From Klebsiella quasivariicola (lineage in GTDB: Bacteria; Pseudomonadota; Gammaproteobacteria; Enterobacterales; Enterobacteriaceae), in contig NZ_CP022823.1 in assembly GCF_002269255.1 (NCBI RefSeq), positions 4,898,001 through 4,962,000 on the forward strand: DNA of 64,000 nt, read 5' to 3'. Below, piece by piece: positions 18,953-27,249 of the stretch. Position 1 is the stretch's first letter. Each line of letters begins with the position of its first letter. Made by a program: the position numbers and the translations under genes. The notes under the pieces are model-generated. The model ran no database searches. It had not been told where the DNA came from and worked only from the letters and a program-made list of their open reading frames with translations.

Positions 18953-20464
18953 ATGGAGTTCAGTGTAAAAAGCGGTAGCCCGGAGAAGCAGCGGAGCGCC
19001 TGTATCGTGGTCGGCGTCTTTGAACCACGTCGCCTCTCCCCCATCGCCGAACAACTCGATAAAATCAGCGACGGCTACATCAGCGCCCTGCTGCGTCGCG
19101 GCGAGCTGGAAGGCAAACCTGGCCAGACGTTATTGCTGCACCATGTGCCAAACATTCTGTCTGAGCGCATTCTGCTGATTGGCTGCGGCAAAGAGCGCGA
19201 GCTGGATGAGCGCCAGTATAAGCAGGTCATCCAGAAAACCATCAATACCCTGAATGATACCGGCTCAATGGAGGCGGTCTGCTTCCTGACCGAGCTGCAC
19301 GTCAAAGGCCGTAACAACTACTGGAAAGTTCGCCAGGCCGTTGAAACCGCCAAAGAGACGCTGTACAGCTTCGACCAGCTGAAGACCAACAAAAGCGAGC
19401 CGCGTCGCCCGCTGCGTAAAATGGTCTTCAACGTCCCGACCCGTCGTGAACTCACCAGCGGCGAACGCGCCATTCAGCATGGCCTGGCGATTGCCGCCGG
19501 CATCAAAGCGGCGAAGGATCTCGGCAATATGCCGCCGAATATCTGTAACGCCGCCTATCTGGCCTCTCAGGCGCGCCAGCTGGCCGACACCTATAGCAAA
19601 AACGTCATCACCCGGGTGATCGGCGAACAGCAGATGCGCGAGCTGGGAATGAACGCCTATCTCGCCGTCGGCAACGGTTCGCAGAACGAGTCGCTGATGT
19701 CGGTCATCGAATATAAAGGTAACCCGGCTGAAGACGCGCGCCCTATCGTGCTGGTCGGTAAAGGCCTGACCTTCGACTCCGGCGGCATCTCCATTAAGCC
19801 GGCCGAAGGCATGGACGAGATGAAGTACGACATGTGCGGCGCGGCGGCGGTGTACGGCGTGATGCGGATGGTCGCCGAACTGCAGCTGCCGCTGAACGTC
19901 ATCGGCGTGCTGGCGGGCTGTGAAAACATGCCTGGCGGTCGCGCCTATCGTCCGGGTGACGTCCTGACCACCATGTCCGGCCAGACGGTGGAAGTCCTGA
20001 ACACCGACGCCGAAGGCCGTCTGGTGCTGTGCGACGTCCTGACCTACGTCGAGCGCTTCGAGCCGGAAGCGGTTATCGATGTGGCGACGCTGACCGGCGC
20101 CTGCGTGATTGCCCTCGGCCATCACATCACCGGCCTGATGTCGAACCATAACCCGCTGGCTCATGAGCTGATCGGCGCCTCCGAACTGGCCGGCGACCGC
20201 GCTTGGCGTCTGCCGCTGGCCGACGAGTTCCAGGATCAGCTGGAGTCGAACTTTGCCGATATGGCGAACATCGGCGGCCGTCCTGGCGGCGCAATCACCG
20301 CTGGCTGCTTCCTGTCGCGCTTTACCCGCAAGTACAACTGGGCGCACCTCGACATCGCCGGTACCGCCTGGCGTTCCGGTAAGGCCAAAGGCGCGACCGG
20401 CCGTCCGGTGGCGCTGCTGTCGCAGTTCCTGCTCAATCGTGCGGGTTTTAACGGCGAAGAGTGA
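18953..20464 (+). CDS. pepA: Leucyl aminopeptidase / Xer accessory protein PepA
   Basis: A 503-residue M17 family aminopeptidase A, the same length as the E. coli protein. The signature NTDAEGRL lies near residue 350; metal-binding residues are in VLVGKGLTFDSGGI and MKYDMCGAAAV (residues about 265-300). The N-terminal third is the hexamer-forming, DNA-binding domain. In E. coli the hexamer also acts as an architectural factor in ColE1 cer recombination and as a repressor of carAB; pyrBI and argI, functionally linked to carbamoyl phosphate, lie in this window. An AGGAG site precedes the ATG. Confidence 0.97.
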   Translation: MEFSVKSGSPEKQRSACIVVGVFEPRRLSPIAEQLDKISDGYISALLRRGELEGKPGQTLLLHHVPNILSERILLIGCGKERELDERQYKQVIQKTINTLNDTGSMEAVCFLTELHVKGRNNYWKVRQAVETAKETLYSFDQLKTNKSEPRRPLRKMVFNVPTRRELTSGERAIQHGLAIAAGIKAAKDLGNMPPNICNAAYLASQARQLADTYSKNVITRVIGEQQMRELGMNAYLAVGNGSQNESLMSVIEYKGNPAEDARPIVLVGKGLTFDSGGISIKPAEGMDEMKYDMCGAAAVYGVMRMVAELQLPLNVIGVLAGCENMPGGRAYRPGDVLTTMSGQTVEVLNTDAEGRLVLCDVLTYVERFEPEAVIDVATLTGACVIALGHHITGLMSNHNPLAHELIGASELAGDRAWRLPLADEFQDQLESNFADMANIGGRPGGAITAGCFLSRFTRKYNWAHLDIAGTAWRSGKAKGATGRPVALLSQFLLNRAGFNGEE

Positions 20465-20477
20465 TTGCCGTCTGATG

Positions 20478-20550
20478 CCCGGTGGCGCTACGCTTACCGG
20501 GCCTACGGAAAGATGCCGTTTGTAGGCCGGGTAAGCGTAGCGCCACCCGG
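20478..20550. repeat. REP pair (BIME) between pepA and holC
   Basis: Two inverted copies of a 29-bp palindromic unit (20478-20506 and 20522-20550) that can pair with each other with few mismatches. They lie just beyond the pepA stop codon, the usual position for BIMEs that stabilise upstream mRNA ends. Confidence 0.85.
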
Positions 20551-20585
20551 CTTTGCATTTAAATCCACAACAAGAAGCCCCATAT

Positions 20586-21029
20586 ATGAAAAACGCAACG
20601 TTCTACCTTCTGGACAACGAAGACACCGTCGACGAGCTGAGCGCCGTCGAGCAACTGGTGTGTGACATTGCCGCAGAACGTTGGCGCAACGGCAAGCGCG
20701 TCCTGATCGCCTGCGAAGATGAACAGCAGGCTATCCGTCTGGATGAAGCATTATGGGCAAGACCGCCGGAGAGCTTTGTGCCGCATAATCTGGCGGGCGA
20801 AGGCCCAAGAGGCGGTGCGCCGGTGGAGATTGCCTGGCCGCAAAAGCGCAACAGCAGCCCGCGGGATATTCTTATCAGCCTGCGGCTAAACTTTGCAGAT
20901 TTTGCCACCGCTTTCACAGAAGTGATAGACTTTGTCCCTTACGAAGACAATCTGAAACAACTGGCGCGCGAACGCTATAAGGCGTACCGCATGGCTGGTT
21001 TCAACCTGAACACGGCAACCTGGAAATAA
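20586..21029 (+). CDS. holC: DNA polymerase III subunit chi
   Basis: A 147-residue protein nearly identical in length and sequence to E. coli HolC (MKNATFYLLDNED ... LNTATWK). Chi is part of the clamp-loader complex and binds the C-terminal tail of SSB. The frame is open eleven codons further upstream, but the ATG at 20586 gives the conserved N-terminus. Its stop codon overlaps the valS start (TAATG), as in E. coli, so the two are expressed from one transcript. Confidence 0.97.
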   Translation: MKNATFYLLDNEDTVDELSAVEQLVCDIAAERWRNGKRVLIACEDEQQAIRLDEALWARPPESFVPHNLAGEGPRGGAPVEIAWPQKRNSSPRDILISLRLNFADFATAFTEVIDFVPYEDNLKQLARERYKAYRMAGFNLNTATWK

Positions 21030-23884
21030 TGGAAAAGACATACAACCCACAAGATATCGAACAGCCGCTTTACGAGCACTGGGAAAAGCAGGGCTATTTC
21101 AAACCGAATGGTGATGAAAGCCAGGAGAGCTTCTGCATCATGATCCCGCCGCCGAACGTCACCGGCAGTTTGCATATGGGTCATGCCTTCCAGCAAACCA
21201 TCATGGATACCATGATTCGCTACCAGCGCATGCAGGGCAAAAACACCCTGTGGCAGGCCGGTACCGACCACGCGGGTATCGCCACCCAGATGGTGGTTGA
21301 GCGTAAGATTGCCGCTGAAGAAGGTAAAACCCGCCACGACTACGGCCGCGACGCCTTTATCGACAAAATCTGGCAGTGGAAAGCGGAATCTGGCGGCACC
21401 ATTACCCGTCAGATGCGCCGTCTCGGTAACTCCGTGGACTGGGAGCGCGAGCGCTTCACCATGGACGAGGGGCTTTCCAATGCCGTGAAAGAAGTCTTTG
21501 TTCGCCTGTACAAAGAAGACCTGATCTACCGCGGCAAACGCCTGGTTAACTGGGACCCGAAACTGCGCACCGCCATTTCCGACCTCGAAGTGGAAAACCG
21601 CGAATCGAAAGGTTCTATGTGGCACATCCGCTACCCGCTGGCCGATGGCGCGAAAACCGCTGACGGTAAAGATTACCTGGTGGTCGCCACCACTCGTCCG
21701 GAAACGCTGCTGGGCGATACCGGCGTGGCCGTCAACCCGGAAGATCCGCGCTACAAAGATCTGATCGGCAAATTCGTGGTGCTGCCGCTGGTTAATCGCC
21801 GCATCCCGATCGTGGGCGACGAGCACGCCGACATGGAAAAAGGCACCGGCTGCGTGAAGATCACCCCGGCGCACGACTTTAACGACTACGAAGTGGGCCG
21901 TCGTCATCAGCTGCCGATGATCAACATCCTCACCTTTGACGGCGACATTCGCGAAAGCGCGGAAGTGTACGACACCAAGGGCAATGAATCCGACGTCTAC
22001 TCCAGCGAGATCCCGGCGGAGTTCCAGAAACTGGAGCGCTTCGCGGCGCGTAAAGCCGTCGTTGCGGCGGTTGACGCCCTCGGCCTGCTGGAAGAGATCA
22101 AACCGCACGACCTGACCGTCCCTTACGGCGACCGCGGCGGCGTGGTTATCGAACCGATGCTGACCGACCAGTGGTACGTGCGAGCGGACGTGCTGGCCAA
22201 GCCGGCAGTGGAAGCCGTTGAGAATGGCGACATCCAGTTCGTACCGAAGCAGTATGAAAACATGTACTTCTCCTGGATGCGCGATATTCAGGACTGGTGT
22301 ATCTCCCGTCAGCTGTGGTGGGGTCACCGCATCCCGGCATGGTATGACAACGACGGCAACGTCTACGTCGGCCGTAGCGAAGACGAAGTGCGTCAGGAAA
22401 ACAACCTGAGCGCCGACGTTGCCCTGCGTCAGGACGAAGACGTTCTGGATACCTGGTTCTCCTCCGCGCTGTGGACCTTCTCCACTCTCGGCTGGCCGGA
22501 AAACACCGACGCCCTGCGTCAGTTCCACCCAACCAGCGTGATGGTGTCCGGCTTCGATATCATCTTCTTCTGGATCGCCCGCATGATCATGATGACCATG
22601 CACTTCATCAAAGATGAAAACGGCAAGCCGCAGGTACCGTTTAAGACCGTCTACATGACCGGTCTGATCCGCGATGACGAAGGCCAGAAGATGTCCAAAT
22701 CCAAGGGTAACGTTATCGACCCGCTGGATATGGTTGACGGCATCACCCTGCCGGAACTGCTGGAGAAACGTACCGGCAACATGATGCAGCCGCAGCTGGC
22801 GGAAAAAATCCGCAAGCGTACCGAGAAACAGTTCCCGAACGGCATCGAGCCGCACGGCACCGACGCCCTGCGCTTCACCCTGGCGGCGCTGGCCTCTACC
22901 GGCCGCGACATCAACTGGGATATGAAGCGTCTGGAAGGTTACCGTAACTTCTGTAACAAGCTGTGGAACGCCAGCCGCTTCGTGCTGATGAACACCGAAG
23001 ATCAGGATTGCGGTTTCAACGGCGGCGAGAGGGTGCTCTCCCTGGCCGACCGCTGGATCCTCGCGGAATTCAACCACACCGTGAAAGCGTACCGCGAAGC
23101 GCTGGATAACTTCCGCTTCGATATCGCCGCCGGCATCCTGTATGAGTTCACCTGGAACCAGTTCTGCGACTGGTACCTCGAACTGACCAAGCCGGTGATG
23201 AACGGTGGCAGCGAAGCGGAACTGCGCGGCACTCGCCATACGCTGGTGACCGTGCTGGAAGGTCTGCTGCGCTTGGCGCATCCGATCATTCCTTTCATCA
23301 CCGAGACCATCTGGCAGCGCGTGAAAGCGATCTGCGGTATCACCGCCGACACCATCATGCTGCAGCCGTTCCCGCAGTACGATGCCTCTCAGGTGGATGA
23401 CGCGGCGCTGGCCGACACCGAATGGCTGAAGCAGGCGATCGTCGCCGTGCGTAACATCCGAGCGGAAATGAACATCGCTCCGGGCAAACCGCTGGAACTG
23501 CTGCTGCGCGGCTGCAGCAAAGAGGCCGAGCGTCGTGTGAACGACAACCGCAGCTTCCTGCTGAACCTGGCGCGTCTGGAAAGCATTACCGTGCTGCCTG
23601 CCGATGATAAAGGTCCGGTCTCCGTGACCAAGATTGTCGATGGCGCCGAACTGCTGATCCCGATGGCGGGCCTCATCAACAAAGAAGATGAGCTGGCGCG
23701 TCTGGCGAAAGAAGTGGCTAAAATCGAAGGTGAAATTGGCCGCATCGAAAGCAAGCTGTCCAACGAAGGCTTTGTCGCCCGCGCGCCGGAAGCAGTAATC
23801 GCTAAAGAGCGCGAGAAGCTGGAAGGCTACGCGGAAGCGAAAGCGAAGCTGATTGAACAGCAGGCGGTGATTGCCGCGCTGTAA
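21029..23884 (+). CDS. valS: Valine--tRNA ligase
   Basis: A 951-residue class I aminoacyl-tRNA synthetase. The HIGH motif appears as PPNVTGSLHMGHAF near residue 42-55, the KMSKS motif as GQKMSKSKGNVIDP near residue 553, and the editing (CP1) domain with TTRPETLLGDT lies between residues about 200 and 330. The C-terminal coiled coil (EDELARLAKEVAKIEGEIGR onwards) is typical of ValRS. It follows holC with a 1-base overlap and is followed by a strong palindromic terminator. Confidence 0.98.
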   Translation: MEKTYNPQDIEQPLYEHWEKQGYFKPNGDESQESFCIMIPPPNVTGSLHMGHAFQQTIMDTMIRYQRMQGKNTLWQAGTDHAGIATQMVVERKIAAEEGKTRHDYGRDAFIDKIWQWKAESGGTITRQMRRLGNSVDWERERFTMDEGLSNAVKEVFVRLYKEDLIYRGKRLVNWDPKLRTAISDLEVENRESKGSMWHIRYPLADGAKTADGKDYLVVATTRPETLLGDTGVAVNPEDPRYKDLIGKFVVLPLVNRRIPIVGDEHADMEKGTGCVKITPAHDFNDYEVGRRHQLPMINILTFDGDIRESAEVYDTKGNESDVYSSEIPAEFQKLERFAARKAVVAAVDALGLLEEIKPHDLTVPYGDRGGVVIEPMLTDQWYVRADVLAKPAVEAVENGDIQFVPKQYENMYFSWMRDIQDWCISRQLWWGHRIPAWYDNDGNVYVGRSEDEVRQENNLSADVALRQDEDVLDTWFSSALWTFSTLGWPENTDALRQFHPTSVMVSGFDIIFFWIARMIMMTMHFIKDENGKPQVPFKTVYMTGLIRDDEGQKMSKSKGNVIDPLDMVDGITLPELLEKRTGNMMQPQLAEKIRKRTEKQFPNGIEPHGTDALRFTLAALASTGRDINWDMKRLEGYRNFCNKLWNASRFVLMNTEDQDCGFNGGERVLSLADRWILAEFNHTVKAYREALDNFRFDIAAGILYEFTWNQFCDWYLELTKPVMNGGSEAELRGTRHTLVTVLEGLLRLAHPIIPFITETIWQRVKAICGITADTIMLQPFPQYDASQVDDAALADTEWLKQAIVAVRNIRAEMNIAPGKPLELLLRGCSKEAERRVNDNRSFLLNLARLESITVLPADDKGPVSVTKIVDGAELLIPMAGLINKEDELARLAKEVAKIEGEIGRIESKLSNEGFVARAPEAVIAKEREKLEGYAEAKAKLIEQQAVIAAL

Positions 23885-23900
23885 TTGGTTGCATGAGAAA

Positions 23901-23930
23901 AAAAGGCCGGAGCATGCTCCGGCCTTTTTT
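23901..23930. terminator. Bidirectional terminator between valS and yjgN
   Basis: Stem GGCCGGAGC (23905-23913) with GCTCCGGCC (23916-23924), flanked by AAAAAA on the left and TTTTTT on the right, so it works for both convergent genes. Confidence 0.9.
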
Positions 23931-23931
23931 A

Positions 23932-25128
23932 TTACAGGAATGGCAGCGTGGGGAAAAAACCGCCGCACAGTTTGTCAGATCGTGTCGGCTGCGGTGGCGC
24001 CGCCGGCTGCAGATCGAGCGAATCGAGCTCACCGACCATCGTCGTGTTTTCCGCGAGATAGCGCAGCAAAACAATCTTAAACCAGGGATAGGCCAGGCCC
24101 AACGTCAGCAGCGAGAGAAACGTCAGCGCCAGTATACGCGGAGCAAGACCGCAAAACGTCAGGGTGGAACGGAAATGAACGTGGTCTCCCAGCACCAGAT
24201 TATTTATTACGTGATTACGTAAAGCGACACGAAGGTATGCTATGGATAACACAATACCGATAGTGAGAAATAAATATCCCCCTAATATCGCCCCAAGATG
24301 CCGCAATGCCATAAACAGTGCCGAACCCTCACGGCACAAACCAAACATACAGCCCGTCAGCAGTTGGGCGACTGCGGAAAATAAAAAGCCAACAAAAATG
24401 ATTATAAACGGCAACAAAATCGCCGTTGCCAATAAAAAAATCACCACACAACGCTTAGTACTCACATAAATATTAAATTTATTTTTTCCTAAGGTTGCGC
24501 CTTTGCCGATCAGATCATACCAGTGACTGTAAACCACACCGCTGGTTACCGCCATAATACACAATGTCAGCAAAAACAGAATAACGAGCCCCACTAACAT
24601 GCCATTTATGCCATAGCCGAACCAGAGACGACTTCCCAACACCGAGAACACCACCGCCGTTATCACGTATATCAGCAAGGGTAAGCCAAGCATAATCCAC
24701 CATCCGCGCAGCAGATTGCACTGAACTCCAAAGCGAATAGTCGCGAAAGAGGTCATGTTCGCATGGTAGTTTAATCCCCTTATAAACATGACCGGCAGCA
24801 GGATAACAAAGACCAACGTTTCCAGCCCTTCGCAACCGGGGGCGAATATGGCGAGCGCTAAACTCACTATAAGCAGCACAATGAATATCAGCAACCAGCT
24901 CAGGAAAATGGTGATACCACGCCCGTGATAGGCAAAACGGACACCATTAACTTCCATATTCTCGCAAAGATAACGATGATTGCGCACCCAGGCCCATGGA
25001 ATAAAGATCCCCAAAGTAATTACAGACAAAATAACATTAACCAGACAAATAACAAAATAGCGCCCAGCCTGCCCATGAAACACAAAAGGATGGCCAGAAC
25101 TCTGCGATTGTCCTGAAATCATACTCAT
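23932..25128 (-). CDS. yjgN: DUF898 family inner-membrane protein YjgN
   Basis: A 398-residue polytopic membrane protein with about eight to ten hydrophobic segments arranged as repeats of the pattern RYFVICLVNVILSVITLGIF ... PWAWVRNHRY, characteristic of DUF898. Homologous to E. coli YjgN (same length and the same C-terminal LPFL). Function unknown. The frame is open 33 codons upstream of 25128, but that extension is AT-rich with poor coding character, so the ATG at 25128 is preferred. Codon use is noticeably more AT-rich than in its neighbours, as often seen for yjgN. It converges with valS. Confidence 0.85.
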   Translation of the reverse strand: MSMISGQSQSSGHPFVFHGQAGRYFVICLVNVILSVITLGIFIPWAWVRNHRYLCENMEVNGVRFAYHGRGITIFLSWLLIFIVLLIVSLALAIFAPGCEGLETLVFVILLPVMFIRGLNYHANMTSFATIRFGVQCNLLRGWWIMLGLPLLIYVITAVVFSVLGSRLWFGYGINGMLVGLVILFLLTLCIMAVTSGVVYSHWYDLIGKGATLGKNKFNIYVSTKRCVVIFLLATAILLPFIIIFVGFLFSAVAQLLTGCMFGLCREGSALFMALRHLGAILGGYLFLTIGIVLSIAYLRVALRNHVINNLVLGDHVHFRSTLTFCGLAPRILALTFLSLLTLGLAYPWFKIVLLRYLAENTTMVGELDSLDLQPAAPPQPTRSDKLCGGFFPTLPFL

Positions 25129-25312
25129 ATAAAAGTCGTCCTTGTACTTAAACCATATATATAAATAATAAATAATGCGTATCGGCATTAAGCGAGCAGA
25201 ATATATTATTTTGAAATTTCGCGGCAATACATTTCACGCACAACTTGCGCCTGTAAACGAATAATGGTATTAAAGAAATGTATGGTTATTTAAGCTAAAA
25301 TTGAGTGATTCT

Positions 25313-25816
25313 ATGAATCTTGCCGCGCCACAAACCTTTACTATACGCCGTATCGCGGCGCAGGATAACGCTGCGATAGCGGCCGTCATTCGGCAGGTAT
25401 CCGCAGAATATGGCCTGACCGCTGATAAAGGCTATACCGTTGCCGACCCCAATCTTGATGAGCTGTATGAGCTATACAGCCAGCCGGGCTCTGCCTATTG
25501 GGTGGTGGAGAAAGAGGGGGAAGTGGTCGGCGGCGGGGGTGTCGCACCGCTCTCCTGTAGCGAGCCGGATATCTGCGAGCTGCAGAAAATGTATTTCATG
25601 ACCCGCGCCCGCGGCCAGGGGCTGGCGAAGAAACTGGCGCTACTGGCGCTGGATTACGCCCGCGAGCAAGGGTTTAAACGCTGCTATCTGGAAACCACCG
25701 CCTTCCTGACGGAGGCGATCGGCTTATATGAACATCTCGGCTTCGAGCACATTGACGGGCCGCTGGGCTGTACCGGCCACGTTGACTGTGAAGTGCGAAT
25801 GCTGAAAACGCTGTAG
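25313..25816 (+). CDS. yjgM: GNAT-family N-acetyltransferase YjgM
   Basis: A 167-residue acetyltransferase of the GNAT fold. The acetyl-CoA binding motif A appears as QKMYFMTRARGQGLAKKLALLAL (residues about 85-107; pyrophosphate loop RGQGLA), followed by a YEHLGFEHI C-terminal motif. Orthologous to E. coli YjgM in length and sequence; the acceptor substrate is unknown. The ATG at 25313 is chosen over a TTG four codons upstream because it reproduces the E. coli length. It is divergent from yjgN and followed by a REP pair and a terminator, then the IS110 element. Confidence 0.85.
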   Translation: MNLAAPQTFTIRRIAAQDNAAIAAVIRQVSAEYGLTADKGYTVADPNLDELYELYSQPGSAYWVVEKEGEVVGGGGVAPLSCSEPDICELQKMYFMTRARGQGLAKKLALLALDYAREQGFKRCYLETTAFLTEAIGLYEHLGFEHIDGPLGCTGHVDCEVRMLKTL

Positions 25817-25836
25817 CGCCTCGATATCGCAGGCGT

Positions 25837-25903
25837 CCCCGGTAGCGCTACGCTTACCGGGGCTACAGTTCGGTAGCCCGGCTAAGCGTAGCGCGAGCCG
25901 GGG
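25837..25903. repeat. REP pair downstream of yjgM
   Basis: Inverted palindromic units of the CCCCGGTAGCGCTACGCTTACCGGGG type (25837-25867) and its opposite (25873-25903), a BIME. A further REP half (GCTACCGGGGCTAC, 27217-27230) lies on the far side of the IS110 element. Confidence 0.85.
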
Positions 25904-25915
25904 TATGTCCCGAAT

Positions 25916-25958
25916 GGCACCGCTGGCACCTTACCCGTGCTCGCGGTGCCGTTTTTTT
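25916..25958 (+). terminator. Rho-independent terminator after yjgM
   Basis: Stem GGCACCGC (25916-25923) with GCGGTGCC (25943-25950) followed by G and seven T (25952-25958). It lies just outside the proposed left end of the IS110 element, so it belongs to the host gene. Confidence 0.75.
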
Positions 25959-25983
25959 GTCGGGTCTTGTATTATTCCTTTCG

Positions 25984-26160
25984 TGCAGAGAGAACCGGCC
26001 AGTTCTTTCTGCCATGCAGTCCGGATGCCGCACCCGACCTTAGATCCTCAAATCTGTGTCGTAGATAATTCGCACCGGACTGCGCTCCTCCACAAGTGAT
26101 AAACCGAACAGTATCATGGACCGGAACACCCGGTACCCCGCATTTGCAAGGATGGTTACA
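25984..26160 (+). ncRNA. Bridge RNA of the IS110 element
   Basis: Three parts fit the known IS621 bridge RNA layout. First, a 5' hairpin: 25985-25995 pairs with 26002-26012 (11 bp, one G-U), loop CGGCCA. Second, a target-binding loop closed by GCAGTCCGG (26016-26024) with CCGGACTGC (26075-26083). Third, a donor-binding loop with inner stem ACCGG/CCGGT (26120-26134). The donor guide ACAGTATC (26108-26115) is identical to the right end of the element, and TGCAAG (26145-26150) pairs with the left end CTTGTA with one wobble. The right target guide GTCGTAG (26058-26064) pairs with the right flank CTACGGC, again with one wobble. Exact 5' and 3' ends are inferred from homology. Confidence 0.8.
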
Positions 26161-26162
26161 CC

Positions 26163-27149
26163 ATGGAAAACAAACTCCACTTTATCGGCATTGATGTTGC
26201 CAAAGCTAAACTCGATGTCGATATGCTGCGCCCTGATGGCCGTCACCGCAGCAAGAAATTTGCCAACACCCCAAAAGGCCATAACGAGCTCGTCAGCTGG
26301 TTGTGCGGCCATCAGGTCAGCAATGCCCACGTCTGCATGGAAGCGACCGGGACGTATATGGAAGATGTCGCCGCTCATCTCTCTGACGCGGGGTATCTGG
26401 TCTCCGTTATCAATCCGTTGCTCAGCAAAGCGTTCGTCCAGAGCCAGGGAATACGCAGCAAAACCGATACGGTGGATGCCCGCCAGCTGGCGTATTTTTG
26501 CCGGGAGAAACGCCCGGTGATATGGGAAGCCCCCCATCCGGTTGAGCGGGCCCTGCGGGCGCTGGTGCTGCGGCATCAGGCACTGACGGAAATGCATGTT
26601 CAGGAGCAGAACCGGCGGGAAAGTGCCCGTGAAGTTCAGTTGCCGAGTATCGACATGCACCTGCTGTGGCTGGAGACGGAACTGAAGCGTATCGAAAAGC
26701 AGATAAAAGACCTGACGGATGATGATCCGGATATGAAGCACCGTCGCAAACTGCTGGACAGTATCCCGGGGATCGGAGCGAAAACATCGGCGGTGTTGCT
26801 GGCTTACGTGGGGCTGAAAAACAGATTCCTGGAAGCGAGGCAGTTCGCGGCGTTCGCGGGTCTGACACCAAAGCAGCATGAATCAGGCAGCAGCATCCGG
26901 CGGGTGAGTCGGATGAGTAAAATGGGTCATATGTCGCTGCGCCGTGCGCTGTACATGCCGGCAATGGTGACGCTGTACAAGACAGAATGGGGTCGGATAT
27001 TCAGGGAACGACTGGAGAAGAGCGGAAAAAATGCAAAGCTGATCATCGGTGCAATGATGCGGAAGCTGGCACAGGTGGCGTACGGGGTCCTGAAATCGGG
27101 ACGCCCGTTCGATGCCACGCAGCATACGGAAAATGCTTGCATGGCATAA
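26163..27149 (+). CDS. IS110-family DEDD recombinase (transposase)
   Basis: A 328-residue RNA-guided recombinase. The N-terminal RuvC-like DEDD domain shows HFIGIDVAKAKLDV (first Asp near residue 11), CMEATGTYMED (Glu near residue 60) and KTDTVDARQLAYF (Asp pair near residue 102-105). The C-terminal Tnp domain has LLDSIPGIGAKTSAVLLAYVG and FAAFAGLTPKQHESGSS, whose serine is the nucleophile in this family. Full length with all key residues, so it is probably active. An AGGA site precedes the ATG. The stop TAA overlaps the right-end ACAGTAT of the element. Confidence 0.95.
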   Translation: MENKLHFIGIDVAKAKLDVDMLRPDGRHRSKKFANTPKGHNELVSWLCGHQVSNAHVCMEATGTYMEDVAAHLSDAGYLVSVINPLLSKAFVQSQGIRSKTDTVDARQLAYFCREKRPVIWEAPHPVERALRALVLRHQALTEMHVQEQNRRESAREVQLPSIDMHLLWLETELKRIEKQIKDLTDDDPDMKHRRKLLDSIPGIGAKTSAVLLAYVGLKNRFLEARQFAAFAGLTPKQHESGSSIRRVSRMSKMGHMSLRRALYMPAMVTLYKTEWGRIFRERLEKSGKNAKLIIGAMMRKLAQVAYGVLKSGRPFDATQHTENACMA

Positions 27150-27249
27150 CAGTATCTACGGCCCGTACCATTGCGAGCTGAAGCTCTCCCCATGACTGAA
27201 ACTGCCGGTGTTAGTGGCTACCGGGGCTACAGGGCCCGTATAACGAGGG

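Larger units (their letters stand above)
25966..27157 (+). mobile_element. IS110-family insertion sequence, IS621-like
   Basis: The proposed element runs between two CT core dinucleotides, at 25966-25967 on the left and 27156-27157 on the right (about 1.19 kb). The left end reads CTTGTAT and the right end ACAGTATCT. Joined across one CT they recreate the IS621 donor junction as I remember it (ACAGTATCTTGTAT). There are no terminal inverted repeats, as expected for IS110. It comprises a 195-bp left non-coding end carrying a bridge RNA and one DEDD transposase gene whose stop codon overlaps the right end. It is inserted between the yjgM terminator and miaE. Confidence 0.8.

Noticed and set aside
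20975..23968. A 997-codon open frame antisense to valS.
   Set aside because: It is the codon-position shadow of a GC-rich, highly conserved gene; composition is His/Arg/Gln-rich without domains, and no ribosome-binding site is seen.
25837..27233. IS110 element inserted inside a REP unit, as IS621 usually does.
   Set aside because: The donor-end matches place the boundaries at CT 25966 and CT 27156, about 60 bp away from the nearest REP sequences on either side.
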